Below are positions 52,293 through 61,152 of a stretch of DNA of 64,000 nt, one piece after another. The translations under genes were made by a program, and so were the position numbers. Under the pieces are notes generated by a model. That model ran no database searches. It saw only the letters and a program-made list of their open reading frames with translations, and was not told the DNA's origin. Position 1 is the stretch's first letter. Every line of letters begins with the position of its first letter. This stretch comes from Ignavibacteriota bacterium. GTDB lineage: Bacteria > Bacteroidota > Ignavibacteria > Ignavibacteriales > Melioribacteraceae. The DNA is taken from assembly GCA_013112585.1 (NCBI GenBank), contig JABFGH010000006.1:124001-188000 (forward strand), read 5' to 3'.

Positions 52293-53645
52293 ATGTTTTC
52301 AAAATTTATTAATTGGTTTAAGCCTGATCCGCCGATTGAAAGAGTGCCGAAAGAAAAGGTAAAAAAGCTGTATAAAATTAATCGCTGGCGGGTACTTGAA
52401 TCAACTTTTATGGGTTACGCGATATTCTATCTTGTTAGAAACAACTTATCTACAGTTGCCAAAGATATAGAGGGTGCACTGGGCTACGATTATAACATGA
52501 TAGGAAATATATTAGCTTTTTCGGCTATTGCCTATGGCATTGGTAAATTTTTAAATGGGGCTTTATCTGATAGAAGCAACCCAAGAAAATTTATGGCATT
52601 CGGGCTATTACTTACAGCTCTAATAAATTTTGCATTCGGGGGTGTGCAAAATTATTACCTTCATTTATTTTTATGGACACTCAACGGGTTTGTTCAAGGA
52701 ATGGGCTGGCCTCCGTGCGGTCGTTCAATCGGGCATTGGTTCAGCATTAAAGAGCGCGGTTCGGTGTTTGCAATTTGGAATATTTCTCATAACATCGGCG
52801 GCGGTATTGCTGGTATAATTGCAGCTTATGCAACAATTCATTTTGGCGGCTGGCATGCAGCGTTTTATGTGCCGGGTGCAATTGCTTTAATTGGTTCAAT
52901 ATATTTGTTTTTAAGATTAAGAGATACGCCGCAGTCAATTGGTCTTCCGCCGATTGAAGAGTTTTCAGATACTTATTCTGAAAATGAAGAGAATCGTGAG
53001 AATAGAGAAAAAGAATTAACAACAAGAGAATTATTTGTTGACAATATCCTTAAGAATAAATATCTCTGGCTTTTTGCGATTGCTAATTTATTCGTTTACA
53101 TCGTTAGATACAGTATGCTCGATTGGGGACCAACATACCTGCGCGAAGTAAAAGAATCAACACTGCAGGGAGGCGGAATTGCCGTTCTCGTATTGGAGTT
53201 TGGCGGTATCCCATCTACATTGTTAATGGGCTGGCTTTCCGATAAAGTCGGCGGAAGAAGAGGAATGGTGAGCCTGCTCTGCATGATTCCTATTCTATTT
53301 GCCTTCCTCGGTATTTACTTAAATCCTGCCGGATATATTTGGATAGATTTTACATTGCTTGCGGTAGTGGGATTTTTTATTTATCCTCCTGTTATGCTGC
53401 TCGGCGTTGCCGGTTTGGATCTGACTTCTAAAAAAGCAGTCGGCACCGCAGCCGGTTTTATTGGATTGTTCGGATATATCGGAAGAACAATACAGGCAAA
53501 AGGTTTCGGCTGGATGGCAGATTACTTCGGCGAAATATACGGTAAGCAGACAAGCTGGGATATAATTATAATGTCGATATTAGCAAGTACATTAATTGCA
53601 ATTATTCTTCTTGCATTCACCTGGAAAATAAAACCTAAAGCTTAA
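52293..53645 (+). CDS. glpT: Glycerol-3-phosphate/phosphate antiporter
   Basis: A 450-residue, 12-helix major-facilitator protein of the organophosphate:phosphate antiporter family. It is very close by eye to GlpT: GYAIFYLVRNNLSTVAK contains the first substrate Arg, followed by SDRSNPRKFMAFGL, NGFVQGMGWPPCGRSIGHW, RDTPQSIGLPPIEEF, NLFVYIVRYSMLDWGPTYLREVKE (second Arg region) and GWLSDKVGGRRG. It imports glycerol-3-phosphate in exchange for phosphate, feeding GlpD. RBS GAGGAG at 52280-52285. The next gene follows after 2 bases. Confidence 0.95.
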   Translation: MFSKFINWFKPDPPIERVPKEKVKKLYKINRWRVLESTFMGYAIFYLVRNNLSTVAKDIEGALGYDYNMIGNILAFSAIAYGIGKFLNGALSDRSNPRKFMAFGLLLTALINFAFGGVQNYYLHLFLWTLNGFVQGMGWPPCGRSIGHWFSIKERGSVFAIWNISHNIGGGIAGIIAAYATIHFGGWHAAFYVPGAIALIGSIYLFLRLRDTPQSIGLPPIEEFSDTYSENEENRENREKELTTRELFVDNILKNKYLWLFAIANLFVYIVRYSMLDWGPTYLREVKESTLQGGGIAVLVLEFGGIPSTLLMGWLSDKVGGRRGMVSLLCMIPILFAFLGIYLNPAGYIWIDFTLLAVVGFFIYPPVMLLGVAGLDLTSKKAVGTAAGFIGLFGYIGRTIQAKGFGWMADYFGEIYGKQTSWDIIIMSILASTLIAIILLAFTWKIKPKA

Positions 53646-53647
53646 CT

Positions 53648-55660
53648 ATGAGAAAATACTTTTTGACAAATATTGTTTTGCCGGTTGTTTGGTTACTTTG
53701 CTTAATTGTAAATATTAGTGCGCAGGATAGCACATTAATTTTTGAAGAAGATTTTGATAACGATGTTTTATCTGAATGGCAAATAATTGATGATGTTAAT
53801 GATAACTCCAACTGGTTTTTAGATGAAAGCCATCTCGTGCAGGATTCAAATATTGGTCAGGGAAGCAGCCAATTAGGTACTAACATTATTAAAAAAGATT
53901 TACTGCTGGATAACTTTACTCTAAGAACTAAAATGTATTCTACCGATGATGATTATATAGGAATTGTATTTCGTTATGTGGATTCAGATAATTATTATCG
54001 CTTTATTTTATCGAGCCAAAGGAAAAGAATATATCTGCAGAAAAGGGTTAACGGGGTTACTTCATTATTGGATTCGTTTACTGATGAAGAGTGGCACTAT
54101 GTTGGTTTTACTACAACAATTACTGCTGACAATAATAATTTAAAAGTTTACTTAAATGATGAGCTTTACTTAGAAGCGCAGGACAATAGTATTACCGGCG
54201 GTTCAATAGGTTTTATGAGCTGTTATAACAACGGCAACTTTTTTGATTGGATTAAAATTTACAGCAGTTTTCAAATACCGGAGCCCGATTATAATGCGGC
54301 TTCTTACCGGCTTCCTTACATTCAAAACTTAACCGATTCGTCAGTTGTAATACTTTGGGGCACTAACACTGCTTCAAACAGCATTGTGCACATCGGCTTA
54401 GATACAAACTCTTATCAAATTATAGAAGAAAGCGGAGCAAATTTTAATCACCAGATTGATATTGAAAACCTGGAACCTTATACCAAATATTATTACCGGG
54501 TCTATTCGGATGCAACTGCAAGTGATTGGAAATATTTTAGAACTCCGAAATTGAATCCTGATGAATTTACCTTTTTAGTTTATGGCGATACCCAAAATAA
54601 TTTTCTGCGGCACAGAGAAATTGCAGGCAATTTTGCTGATCACGAATTTGATTTTATTGCACATTGCGGCGATGCAGTTCAAAGAGGAATACGCAACGAT
54701 TGGAATGTAGAATTTTTTGATCCGCTCAATGACTACCTTTCTGAAAAACCAATTTATGTAGCCATAGGAAACCATCAATTAAATTCTCAAAATTTTTATG
54801 ATTATTTTGAAACACCGAATGAGGAACATGAAAATTATTATTCGTTCACATACGGAAATTCATTTTTTATATTTTTTGATAATAGAAGTGCAGCATATCC
54901 TGATGTTACATATTATCCGAGTATAAAAGAAGGTTCACCGCAATATACTTGGCTCGAAAACCAATTAAGCTCTACACAGGCTGAAGAGGCTGAGTGGATT
55001 TTCGCTTTTAGTCATGTTCCCAGCTACCATAATTTTTCATTAAATGTTTATCCCGATAACACACAATACTTAGTTCCTCTCTTTGAACAGTATGGAGTTG
55101 ACTTCAGCTTCTCAGGTCATTTACACGGTTACGAAAGGGGAATAAGAAATAACGTAAATTACGTAACCGCTGCCGGCGGCGGGGGTATTGGTCCGGTTAA
55201 AGATGACGGATTTTCTGATCCGCCTAATCCGCTTACTAATTATCCATTTAGAAGAATATATAATTTCTGTAAAGTTGAAGTTAAAAACTCCAAAGTCAGT
55301 TTTTCAGCTTATGATATTTTTGGAGATAAAATTGATAGTAAAATTATCGACTCAACAGCTACCGGCATTAAGGAAAGCTTGAACAATATTAAAAATAATT
55401 TGAAAGATTCGTTCGGTGCATATCCAAATCCATACAATAGCGAAGTCATTTTCGAATACGAGCTTACTGCGCCCTCGAATGTATCAATAAAATTATTTAA
55501 TGTGTTAGGTCAGCAAATTGATAAATTGGTTAATTCATATCATAAAAAAGGTAAGCATAAAGTAGTTTTAAATACAGTGGGTAAATCCAGCGGAGTTTTT
55601 TTTGCACAATTAGTAACACAAAATTTTAATAAAACTATAAAAATTATTCAGAGCAAATGA
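53648..55660 (+). CDS. T9SS purple-acid-type metallophosphoesterase
   Basis: A 670-residue exported protein. After the signal peptide (ends ISAQ) comes a LamG-like sandwich, about 25-205 (FEEDFDNDVLSEWQIIDD ... YNNGNFFDWIKIYS), then a purple-acid-phosphatase-type fibronectin domain (PYIQNLTDSSVVILWGT). The metallophosphoesterase domain, about 305-560, has metal motifs VYGDTQ, HCGDAVQRG, GNHQ, FSHVPSYH and SGHLHGYER. The third motif reads GNHQ where GNHE or GNHD is usual. A T9SS-like tail closes it (FGAYPNPYNSEVIFEYEL ... IKIIQSK). It could release phosphate from extracellular organophosphates. It is the last gene of the glpT unit. Confidence 0.88.
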   Translation: MRKYFLTNIVLPVVWLLCLIVNISAQDSTLIFEEDFDNDVLSEWQIIDDVNDNSNWFLDESHLVQDSNIGQGSSQLGTNIIKKDLLLDNFTLRTKMYSTDDDYIGIVFRYVDSDNYYRFILSSQRKRIYLQKRVNGVTSLLDSFTDEEWHYVGFTTTITADNNNLKVYLNDELYLEAQDNSITGGSIGFMSCYNNGNFFDWIKIYSSFQIPEPDYNAASYRLPYIQNLTDSSVVILWGTNTASNSIVHIGLDTNSYQIIEESGANFNHQIDIENLEPYTKYYYRVYSDATASDWKYFRTPKLNPDEFTFLVYGDTQNNFLRHREIAGNFADHEFDFIAHCGDAVQRGIRNDWNVEFFDPLNDYLSEKPIYVAIGNHQLNSQNFYDYFETPNEEHENYYSFTYGNSFFIFFDNRSAAYPDVTYYPSIKEGSPQYTWLENQLSSTQAEEAEWIFAFSHVPSYHNFSLNVYPDNTQYLVPLFEQYGVDFSFSGHLHGYERGIRNNVNYVTAAGGGGIGPVKDDGFSDPPNPLTNYPFRRIYNFCKVEVKNSKVSFSAYDIFGDKIDSKIIDSTATGIKESLNNIKNNLKDSFGAYPNPYNSEVIFEYELTAPSNVSIKLFNVLGQQIDKLVNSYHKKGKHKVVLNTVGKSSGVFFAQLVTQNFNKTIKIIQSK

Positions 55661-55788
55661 TTTTGGTTTTAAATAATCTTTTTCATAAAGAATATTAAGT
55701 TTAACATTAAAAAAGTAAGTAAATTAGAACAGTACTATCATGAACAATTATCAGCACTAATTATATTATCAATAAACTCGGAGGCAGT

Positions 55789-57843
55789 GTGAGAAAAGTA
55801 TTATTACAATTAATTATTTTATTTTTTGTTTCATTAACAGTTGCTAATGGGCAGGTGTTTATTACAGAATTAGCAGACCCGGATAACAATACAGATGGAC
55901 GCTTCATCGAATTGTATAATGCCGGAGCAACAGATGTTAACTTTGCCGAAGATTCAAGCTGGCGTATCGACAAGTACACAAATGCTGCAGCTACCGCCAG
56001 TAAATCACTTAACCTAACAGGAATAATTCCCGCAGGCGGTTTTTATATTATTGCAACCGGACCGGCGGATGGTGACTTCTTTACACTCTATGGTGTTAAT
56101 GCAGATCAATTTGACGGTGAAGCTAATCATGTGGCAGGAAGTAACGGAGATGACAACTTAGAGCTTTACAATGGAGTAGGGACATTGATAGACCAATTCG
56201 GTGTACCCGGTGAAGACGGTACAGGAACAAATCATGAATTTGAAGACGGCAGAGCAGAAAGAGTTGCAACTGTGACTACCGGAAATCCGGTATGGGATTT
56301 TGCAGAATGGAATATCGACAGTGATGCACCTACCGGTAATGGTCCTCAGTTTGCTCCTGCTGATTTTGATCCCGGTGCATGGATAGGAGATCCAAGCGTT
56401 GTTATTGATCCCGAACCTACTAATCACGTTTTAAGTTTTGCAGCAGTAGGTGTAGGATTTGATCAGGTTGATTTAAGCTGGACAGAAAATGACGGAGCAC
56501 AAGCACCGGAAGGTTATTTAATTAAATCAAGTACAGTCAGCTATGCAGCTATCATAGATCCCGTTGATGGTACGCATGAATTCACAGATTCTGATATGTC
56601 TGATAGTGTTGGAGTTGTTAATATCGCACACGGTTTTGATGTTTACAACTGGACCGGACCAACAGGTTTAGCAGGCGGAACAACTTACTACTACAAAATT
56701 TATCCATTTACTAATTTCGGCAGCAATATCGATTACAAAACCGACGGAACAATACCCCAGGCTGATGCAACAACAGGCACTCCTCCCGTTCTGCCGAATA
56801 TAGTAATTAATGAATTCTTAGCCGATCCCGATCCGGTTTTAGGCGATGCTAATGGTGATGGTACTGTAAATACTTCGGAAGATGAATTTGTAGAGTTTGT
56901 AAATATAGACGGAGCCAGCGTTGATATTGGCGGTTATACAATAGAAGATGGTTTCGGAATTCGTCATACCTTCCCAATTGGAACAATCATTCCTGATAGC
57001 GGAGCAGTCGTTGTATTTGGCGGCGGAACCCCAACCGGAATTGCCGGTGCTGTTTTTGTCGCTGATGACGGATTGTTAGGATTAAATAACTCCGGCGACA
57101 TTATAATACTAAAGGATGGTTCAGGAAACACAATAGCTACTTACAGTTATGGTTCCGAAGGGGGAGATAATCAGTCCTTAGCCCGCGAACCCGATTTGAC
57201 CGGAGGATTTGTAAAACATACAACAATAGCAAGCAATCCGGTTCCTCAATCACCGGGAGCTTTTAATACAACAGGAGATGAAATACCTGTTGAGCTAACC
57301 TCATTTACAGCCAATGTAGTTGAAGGAAAAATAAGATTAGTATGGACAACAGCAACGGAATTAAATAACTACGGATTTAATGTAGAAAGAAAAATTGCCG
57401 ATAGCGATTGGATGAACATCGGATTTGTTGAAGGTGCCGGAAACAGTACTAACCGTGTTGATTATTCATTCATTGACAAGGAATTAATTTCTGTACGAGT
57501 TCAATATAGATTACAGCAAGTTGATTTTGACGGCTCGTTTGAATATTCCAATGTAGTTGAAATGGATTTAGGATTACCAACTGAATTTGAACTCTCACAA
57601 AATTATCCGAATCCGTTTAACCCAACAACAGCAATTAATTTTAGTTTACCGGAAGCTGCTGTAGTTAAAATTTCTGTTTACAATGCAATCGGAGAACAAA
57701 TAGTAGAGTTACTGAATAATCAAGTTGAAGCAGGCTATCACACTGTAAACTTTGACGGCAGTAATTTAACAAGCGGTTTATACTTCTTTAGAATTGAAGC
57801 AGCAAACTTTACAAGTACTAAAAAGATGATGCTTTTAAAATAA
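55789..57843 (+). CDS. T9SS surface protein with two lamin-tail domains
   Basis: A 684-residue exported protein starting at GTG with a strong GGAGG at 55780-55784. Order: signal peptide (ends ANGQ), lamin-tail domain 1 (VFITELADPDNNTDGRFIELYN, about 22-180), fibronectin-like part (about 205-320), lamin-tail domain 2 (VINEFLADPDPVLGDANGDG, about 335-480), a short VELTSFTANVVEGKIRLVWTTATE module (about 497-600), then a T9SS sorting domain (ELSQNYPNPFNPTTAINFSLP ... KKMMLLK). Lamin-tail domain 2 matches those at 42851-45406, suggesting shared ancestry or a shared ligand. It is 128 bases beyond the phosphatase gene, so it may be separately expressed. Confidence 0.85.
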   Translation: MRKVLLQLIILFFVSLTVANGQVFITELADPDNNTDGRFIELYNAGATDVNFAEDSSWRIDKYTNAAATASKSLNLTGIIPAGGFYIIATGPADGDFFTLYGVNADQFDGEANHVAGSNGDDNLELYNGVGTLIDQFGVPGEDGTGTNHEFEDGRAERVATVTTGNPVWDFAEWNIDSDAPTGNGPQFAPADFDPGAWIGDPSVVIDPEPTNHVLSFAAVGVGFDQVDLSWTENDGAQAPEGYLIKSSTVSYAAIIDPVDGTHEFTDSDMSDSVGVVNIAHGFDVYNWTGPTGLAGGTTYYYKIYPFTNFGSNIDYKTDGTIPQADATTGTPPVLPNIVINEFLADPDPVLGDANGDGTVNTSEDEFVEFVNIDGASVDIGGYTIEDGFGIRHTFPIGTIIPDSGAVVVFGGGTPTGIAGAVFVADDGLLGLNNSGDIIILKDGSGNTIATYSYGSEGGDNQSLAREPDLTGGFVKHTTIASNPVPQSPGAFNTTGDEIPVELTSFTANVVEGKIRLVWTTATELNNYGFNVERKIADSDWMNIGFVEGAGNSTNRVDYSFIDKELISVRVQYRLQQVDFDGSFEYSNVVEMDLGLPTEFELSQNYPNPFNPTTAINFSLPEAAVVKISVYNAIGEQIVELLNNQVEAGYHTVNFDGSNLTSGLYFFRIEAANFTSTKKMMLLK

Positions 57844-57870
57844 TTCTCACAGCATGCTACATTTATTTGG

Positions 57871-57905
57871 AAAGTCCCGATTAAAAGTCGGGACTTTTTA
57901 TTTTT
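57871..57905 (+). terminator. Intrinsic terminator
   Basis: AAAGTCCCGA (57871-57880) and TCGGGACTTT (57888-57897) form a 10-bp stem with a 7-base loop, followed by a T-rich run. It lies 27 bases after the preceding stop codon and separates it from metG. Confidence 0.88.
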
Positions 57906-58027
57906 AAAATATAATTTTGCGCAGTTATTAAAGAATTAACGCTAATTTAATATCGGAATTCAGCCAGACACAGAAAAAAAATCCTTATATTTACAGTTTA
58001 TTATTTTAAAAATATGGAAGATTTATT

Positions 58028-60064
58028 TTGAGTAAAGAAAAAATACTTGTTACCTCTGCATTGCCTTACGCAAATGGAAATATTCATCTTGGGCATTTAA
58101 GCGGCGCTTATCTGCCGGCAGATATTTATGTTAGATATAAAAGATTGAAAGGTGACGATGTTCTTTATATTTGCGGCTCCGATGAACATGGTGTTCCTAT
58201 TACAATTTCGGCTGATAAAGAAAATGTAACTCCCCAAGAAATTATTGATCGATATCATAATCAAAATAAAAAGGCTTTTGAAAAATTTGGTATGAGTTTC
58301 GACATTTATTCGCGTACAAGTCTTCCAACTCATCATGAAACAGCTCAAAAGTTTTTTACAAGCTTTTATCAGCAAGGGCTTTTAGAAGAAAAGAAAACCA
58401 AGCAGTATTACGATATCAAAGCGAAAATGTTTTTACCTGACCGTTATGTTGAGGGAACTTGCCCGAAGTGCGGATTTGAAGAGGCGCGAAGTGATGAGTG
58501 TGAAAATTGCGGCTCATTATACGATGCTTCCGAATTAAAAAATCCTAAAAGTAAAATTACCGGAGATACTCCTGAACTGAAGGAGACATCTCATTGGTAC
58601 TTTCCTTTGGGTAAATATCAGGAAAGATTAGAAAAGTATATTGATGAAATGAATGAAACTTATAAGTGGAAAGAAAATGTTTTACAGTATTGCCGCGGCT
58701 GGTTTAAGGATGGCTTAAAAGATAGAGCAGTTACAAGAGATTTAGATTGGGGTGTTAAAGTTCCGCTGGCAGATGCCGAAGGTAAAGTTTTATATGTTTG
58801 GTTTGAGGCTGTACTTGGTTATATCTCTGCTACAAAAGAATATTCGGATTCGATTGGCAAAAAGGAATTATGGAAAGATTATTGGCAGAATTCAGATACA
58901 AAATATTTAGCATTTATAGGTAAGGATAATATTGTTTTTCATACGATAATTTTTCCCGCAATGTTAATGGCATGGAATGATGGAAATGCTGATAAATACA
59001 TTCTGCCTCAAAATGTTCCGGCTAACGAATTCCTAAATTTTGAGGGAAAGAAATTTTCAAAATCACGCGGGTGGGGAATTAACGCCGATGAATTTCTTGA
59101 ATTATTTCCTGCTGATTCGCTAAGGTATGCATTGGCTGCTAACCTGCCCGAAAATAAGGATACAGATTTCTACTGGAAGGAGTTTCAGGCTAAGAATAAT
59201 AGTGAGCTTGCGGATATACTCGGTAATTTTGTTAATCGTACATTTATTTTTGCATCTAAGCATTTTGATGGAAAAGTACCGCCGCTGAAAAATACTAAAC
59301 CAATTGATGATGAAATGCTTAAGCTCATTAAAAATCACCCGGCAAAAGTAGGTAAACTGCTTGAGCAATACAAAATTAGAGATGCAGTTTTTGAAATGAT
59401 GAACCTTGCCAGGGCAGGTAACAAATATTTTAATGATTCCGAACCCTGGGAAACGGTGAAGAATAATAAAGACGATTGCGGTACTACATTGAATGTTTGC
59501 TTGCAGACAATTTATGAACTTGCAATTATTTTAAGTCCCGTTATTCCTAACACTGCTGAAAAACTTTTAACCATGCTTAATGCTGAAGAGGTGGAATGGG
59601 ATAAATCAGGCTATGGAAATTTGAAAGCAGGTCATAACTTAAATAAATCTGAATTGCTTTTTACAAAAATTGAAGATGAAGTTATAGATGTTCAAATTAA
59701 CAAATTGCCGAAAGAAGAAGATGATAAAAAGAAAATTCACGAAATAACTTTTGAAGAGTTTACAAAAGTCGACTTAAAGACAGCAAAAATAATCTCTGCC
59801 GAAAGAATAGAGAAAAGTGATAAACTTCTTAAACTTCAGGTAAAGGTTGGTAAAAAGAAAAAACAAATTGTTGCCGGTTTAGCAAAAAGCTATAAACCCG
59901 CAGAACTAATTGATAAAAAAGTAATTGTTGTAGCAAACCTAAAACCTGCAAAACTTTTTGGAACAGAATCACAGGGTATGTTGTTAGCTGTTGAGAATGC
60001 TGAAGGTGAGTTAAATATTATTGAAGTACCGGATACGGTAAAAGAAGGAACGAAAGTAAAGTAA
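58028..60064 (+). CDS. metG: Methionyl-tRNA synthetase
   Basis: A 678-residue class I enzyme charging tRNA(Met). The HIGH motif is HLGHL in YANGNIHLGHLSGAYLP. The zinc knuckle is CPKCGFEEARSDECENC (about 146-162) and the KMSKS loop reads KFSKSRG. The anticodon-binding helical domain follows, and residues of about 575-678 add the C-terminal tRNA-binding OB-fold (EMAP/Trbp111-like), so it is the longer dimeric form. TTG start, read from the conserved SKEKILVTSALPYANG beginning. Confidence 0.96.
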   Translation: MSKEKILVTSALPYANGNIHLGHLSGAYLPADIYVRYKRLKGDDVLYICGSDEHGVPITISADKENVTPQEIIDRYHNQNKKAFEKFGMSFDIYSRTSLPTHHETAQKFFTSFYQQGLLEEKKTKQYYDIKAKMFLPDRYVEGTCPKCGFEEARSDECENCGSLYDASELKNPKSKITGDTPELKETSHWYFPLGKYQERLEKYIDEMNETYKWKENVLQYCRGWFKDGLKDRAVTRDLDWGVKVPLADAEGKVLYVWFEAVLGYISATKEYSDSIGKKELWKDYWQNSDTKYLAFIGKDNIVFHTIIFPAMLMAWNDGNADKYILPQNVPANEFLNFEGKKFSKSRGWGINADEFLELFPADSLRYALAANLPENKDTDFYWKEFQAKNNSELADILGNFVNRTFIFASKHFDGKVPPLKNTKPIDDEMLKLIKNHPAKVGKLLEQYKIRDAVFEMMNLARAGNKYFNDSEPWETVKNNKDDCGTTLNVCLQTIYELAIILSPVIPNTAEKLLTMLNAEEVEWDKSGYGNLKAGHNLNKSELLFTKIEDEVIDVQINKLPKEEDDKKKIHEITFEEFTKVDLKTAKIISAERIEKSDKLLKLQVKVGKKKKQIVAGLAKSYKPAELIDKKVIVVANLKPAKLFGTESQGMLLAVENAEGELNIIEVPDTVKEGTKVK

Positions 60065-60090
60065 AGAACGATGAAAAAATATTTGAAACG

Positions 60091-61047
60091 ATGAAAATTA
60101 AAGCTCCCCGAAATAAAACTATTGATCTATCGGACGAAGAAATTAAAAAATATAAATCTGAATTAATTTCTGTTAATAATCCTGTTAAAGTTGAAAACAT
60201 TATTAACAAAACAATACTGGGCGATTTATTTAATACGGCAGCTTATCTTCCTAAGAACATGATTGATTTACTAATACTTGATCCACCCTATAATCTCAAT
60301 AAAAAATTCAATTCAACAAAATTCAAAAGTAAAACTAAAGAAGACTATTCCGAGTGGCTGCAAAACATTGTTCAAAAATTAGTCCCTCTGCTTAAAGAGG
60401 ATTCATCAATATATATTTGCGGCGATTGGTTCACTTCTGCTTCAATATTTCCTGTAATAGGAAAATATTTTGAAATAAGGAATCGGATTACCTGGGAAAG
60501 AGAAAAGGGCAGAGGAGCAAAAATGAATTGGAAGAACAATTATGAAGATATTTGGTTTTGCACAATGGGCAGCAGTTACACATTTAATGTTGATGCTGTT
60601 AAAATTAAAAGGAAAGTTATAGCACCGTATAAATCTGAAAACGGTGAACCGAAAGATTGGAGTAATGATAAAGATGGTAAGTTTAGAATAACGCATCCAT
60701 CAAATATTTGGACAGACATTTCAATTCCATTCTGGTCAATGCCCGAAAATACAATCCATCCAACGCAGAAGCCGGAAAAGCTTATTGCAAAAATAATTTT
60801 AGCAAGTTCCAATGAAGGAGATTTAGTATTTGACCCTTTTCTCGGATCGGGCACTACTTCGGTAGCAGCAAAAAAATTAAATAGAAGTTATGTTGGAATT
60901 GAAATAGATGAATACTTTGCCTGCTTAAGCGAAAAACGATTAAAACTTGCAGAGCAAAATAAAAGTATTCAAGGATACAGCGAAGGAGTTTTTTGGGAAC
61001 GAAATACCTTCTCCGAAAGAAAAATATTGAAAGATAAACCGGATTAA
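60091..61047 (+). CDS. DNA methyltransferase, probably adenine-N6 type, orphan
   Basis: A 318-residue methylase. LILDPPYNLNKKF is catalytic motif IV (about 64-76), PTQKPEKLIAKIILAS is motif X-like, and DLVFDPFLGSGTTSVAAKKLNRSYVGIEID is the S-adenosylmethionine motif I. Motif IV precedes motif I, the beta-class order. DPPY is used by N6-adenine and some N4-cytosine enzymes, so the target base is not settled. There is no restriction nuclease gene next to it. It starts 26 bases after metG. Confidence 0.9.
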   Translation: MKIKAPRNKTIDLSDEEIKKYKSELISVNNPVKVENIINKTILGDLFNTAAYLPKNMIDLLILDPPYNLNKKFNSTKFKSKTKEDYSEWLQNIVQKLVPLLKEDSSIYICGDWFTSASIFPVIGKYFEIRNRITWEREKGRGAKMNWKNNYEDIWFCTMGSSYTFNVDAVKIKRKVIAPYKSENGEPKDWSNDKDGKFRITHPSNIWTDISIPFWSMPENTIHPTQKPEKLIAKIILASSNEGDLVFDPFLGSGTTSVAAKKLNRSYVGIEIDEYFACLSEKRLKLAEQNKSIQGYSEGVFWERNTFSERKILKDKPD

Positions 61048-61136
61048 ATTCACTATTATTTTAATCAGAAGAAATAAACCTTCCTTGATTTTAAGAAGGT
61101 CAATAATTAACATTTATGTTTGAATTTTTATTCACT

Positions 61137-61143
61137 TAGGAGG
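61137..61143 (+). promoter_or_regulatory. Ribosome binding site deciding the start of the SurA-like gene
   Basis: TAGGAGG lies 9 bases before the ATG at 61153. The frame is also open from a TTG at 61120, but only the ATG start has this site and gives a clean lipoprotein signal. Confidence 0.85.
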
Positions 61144-61152
61144 ATAATATTA

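Noticed and set aside
61120-61152. Upstream TTG start for the SurA-like protein
   Set aside because: It has no ribosome site and would place a charged extension before the lipoprotein signal; the ATG at 61153 has a TAGGAGG site.
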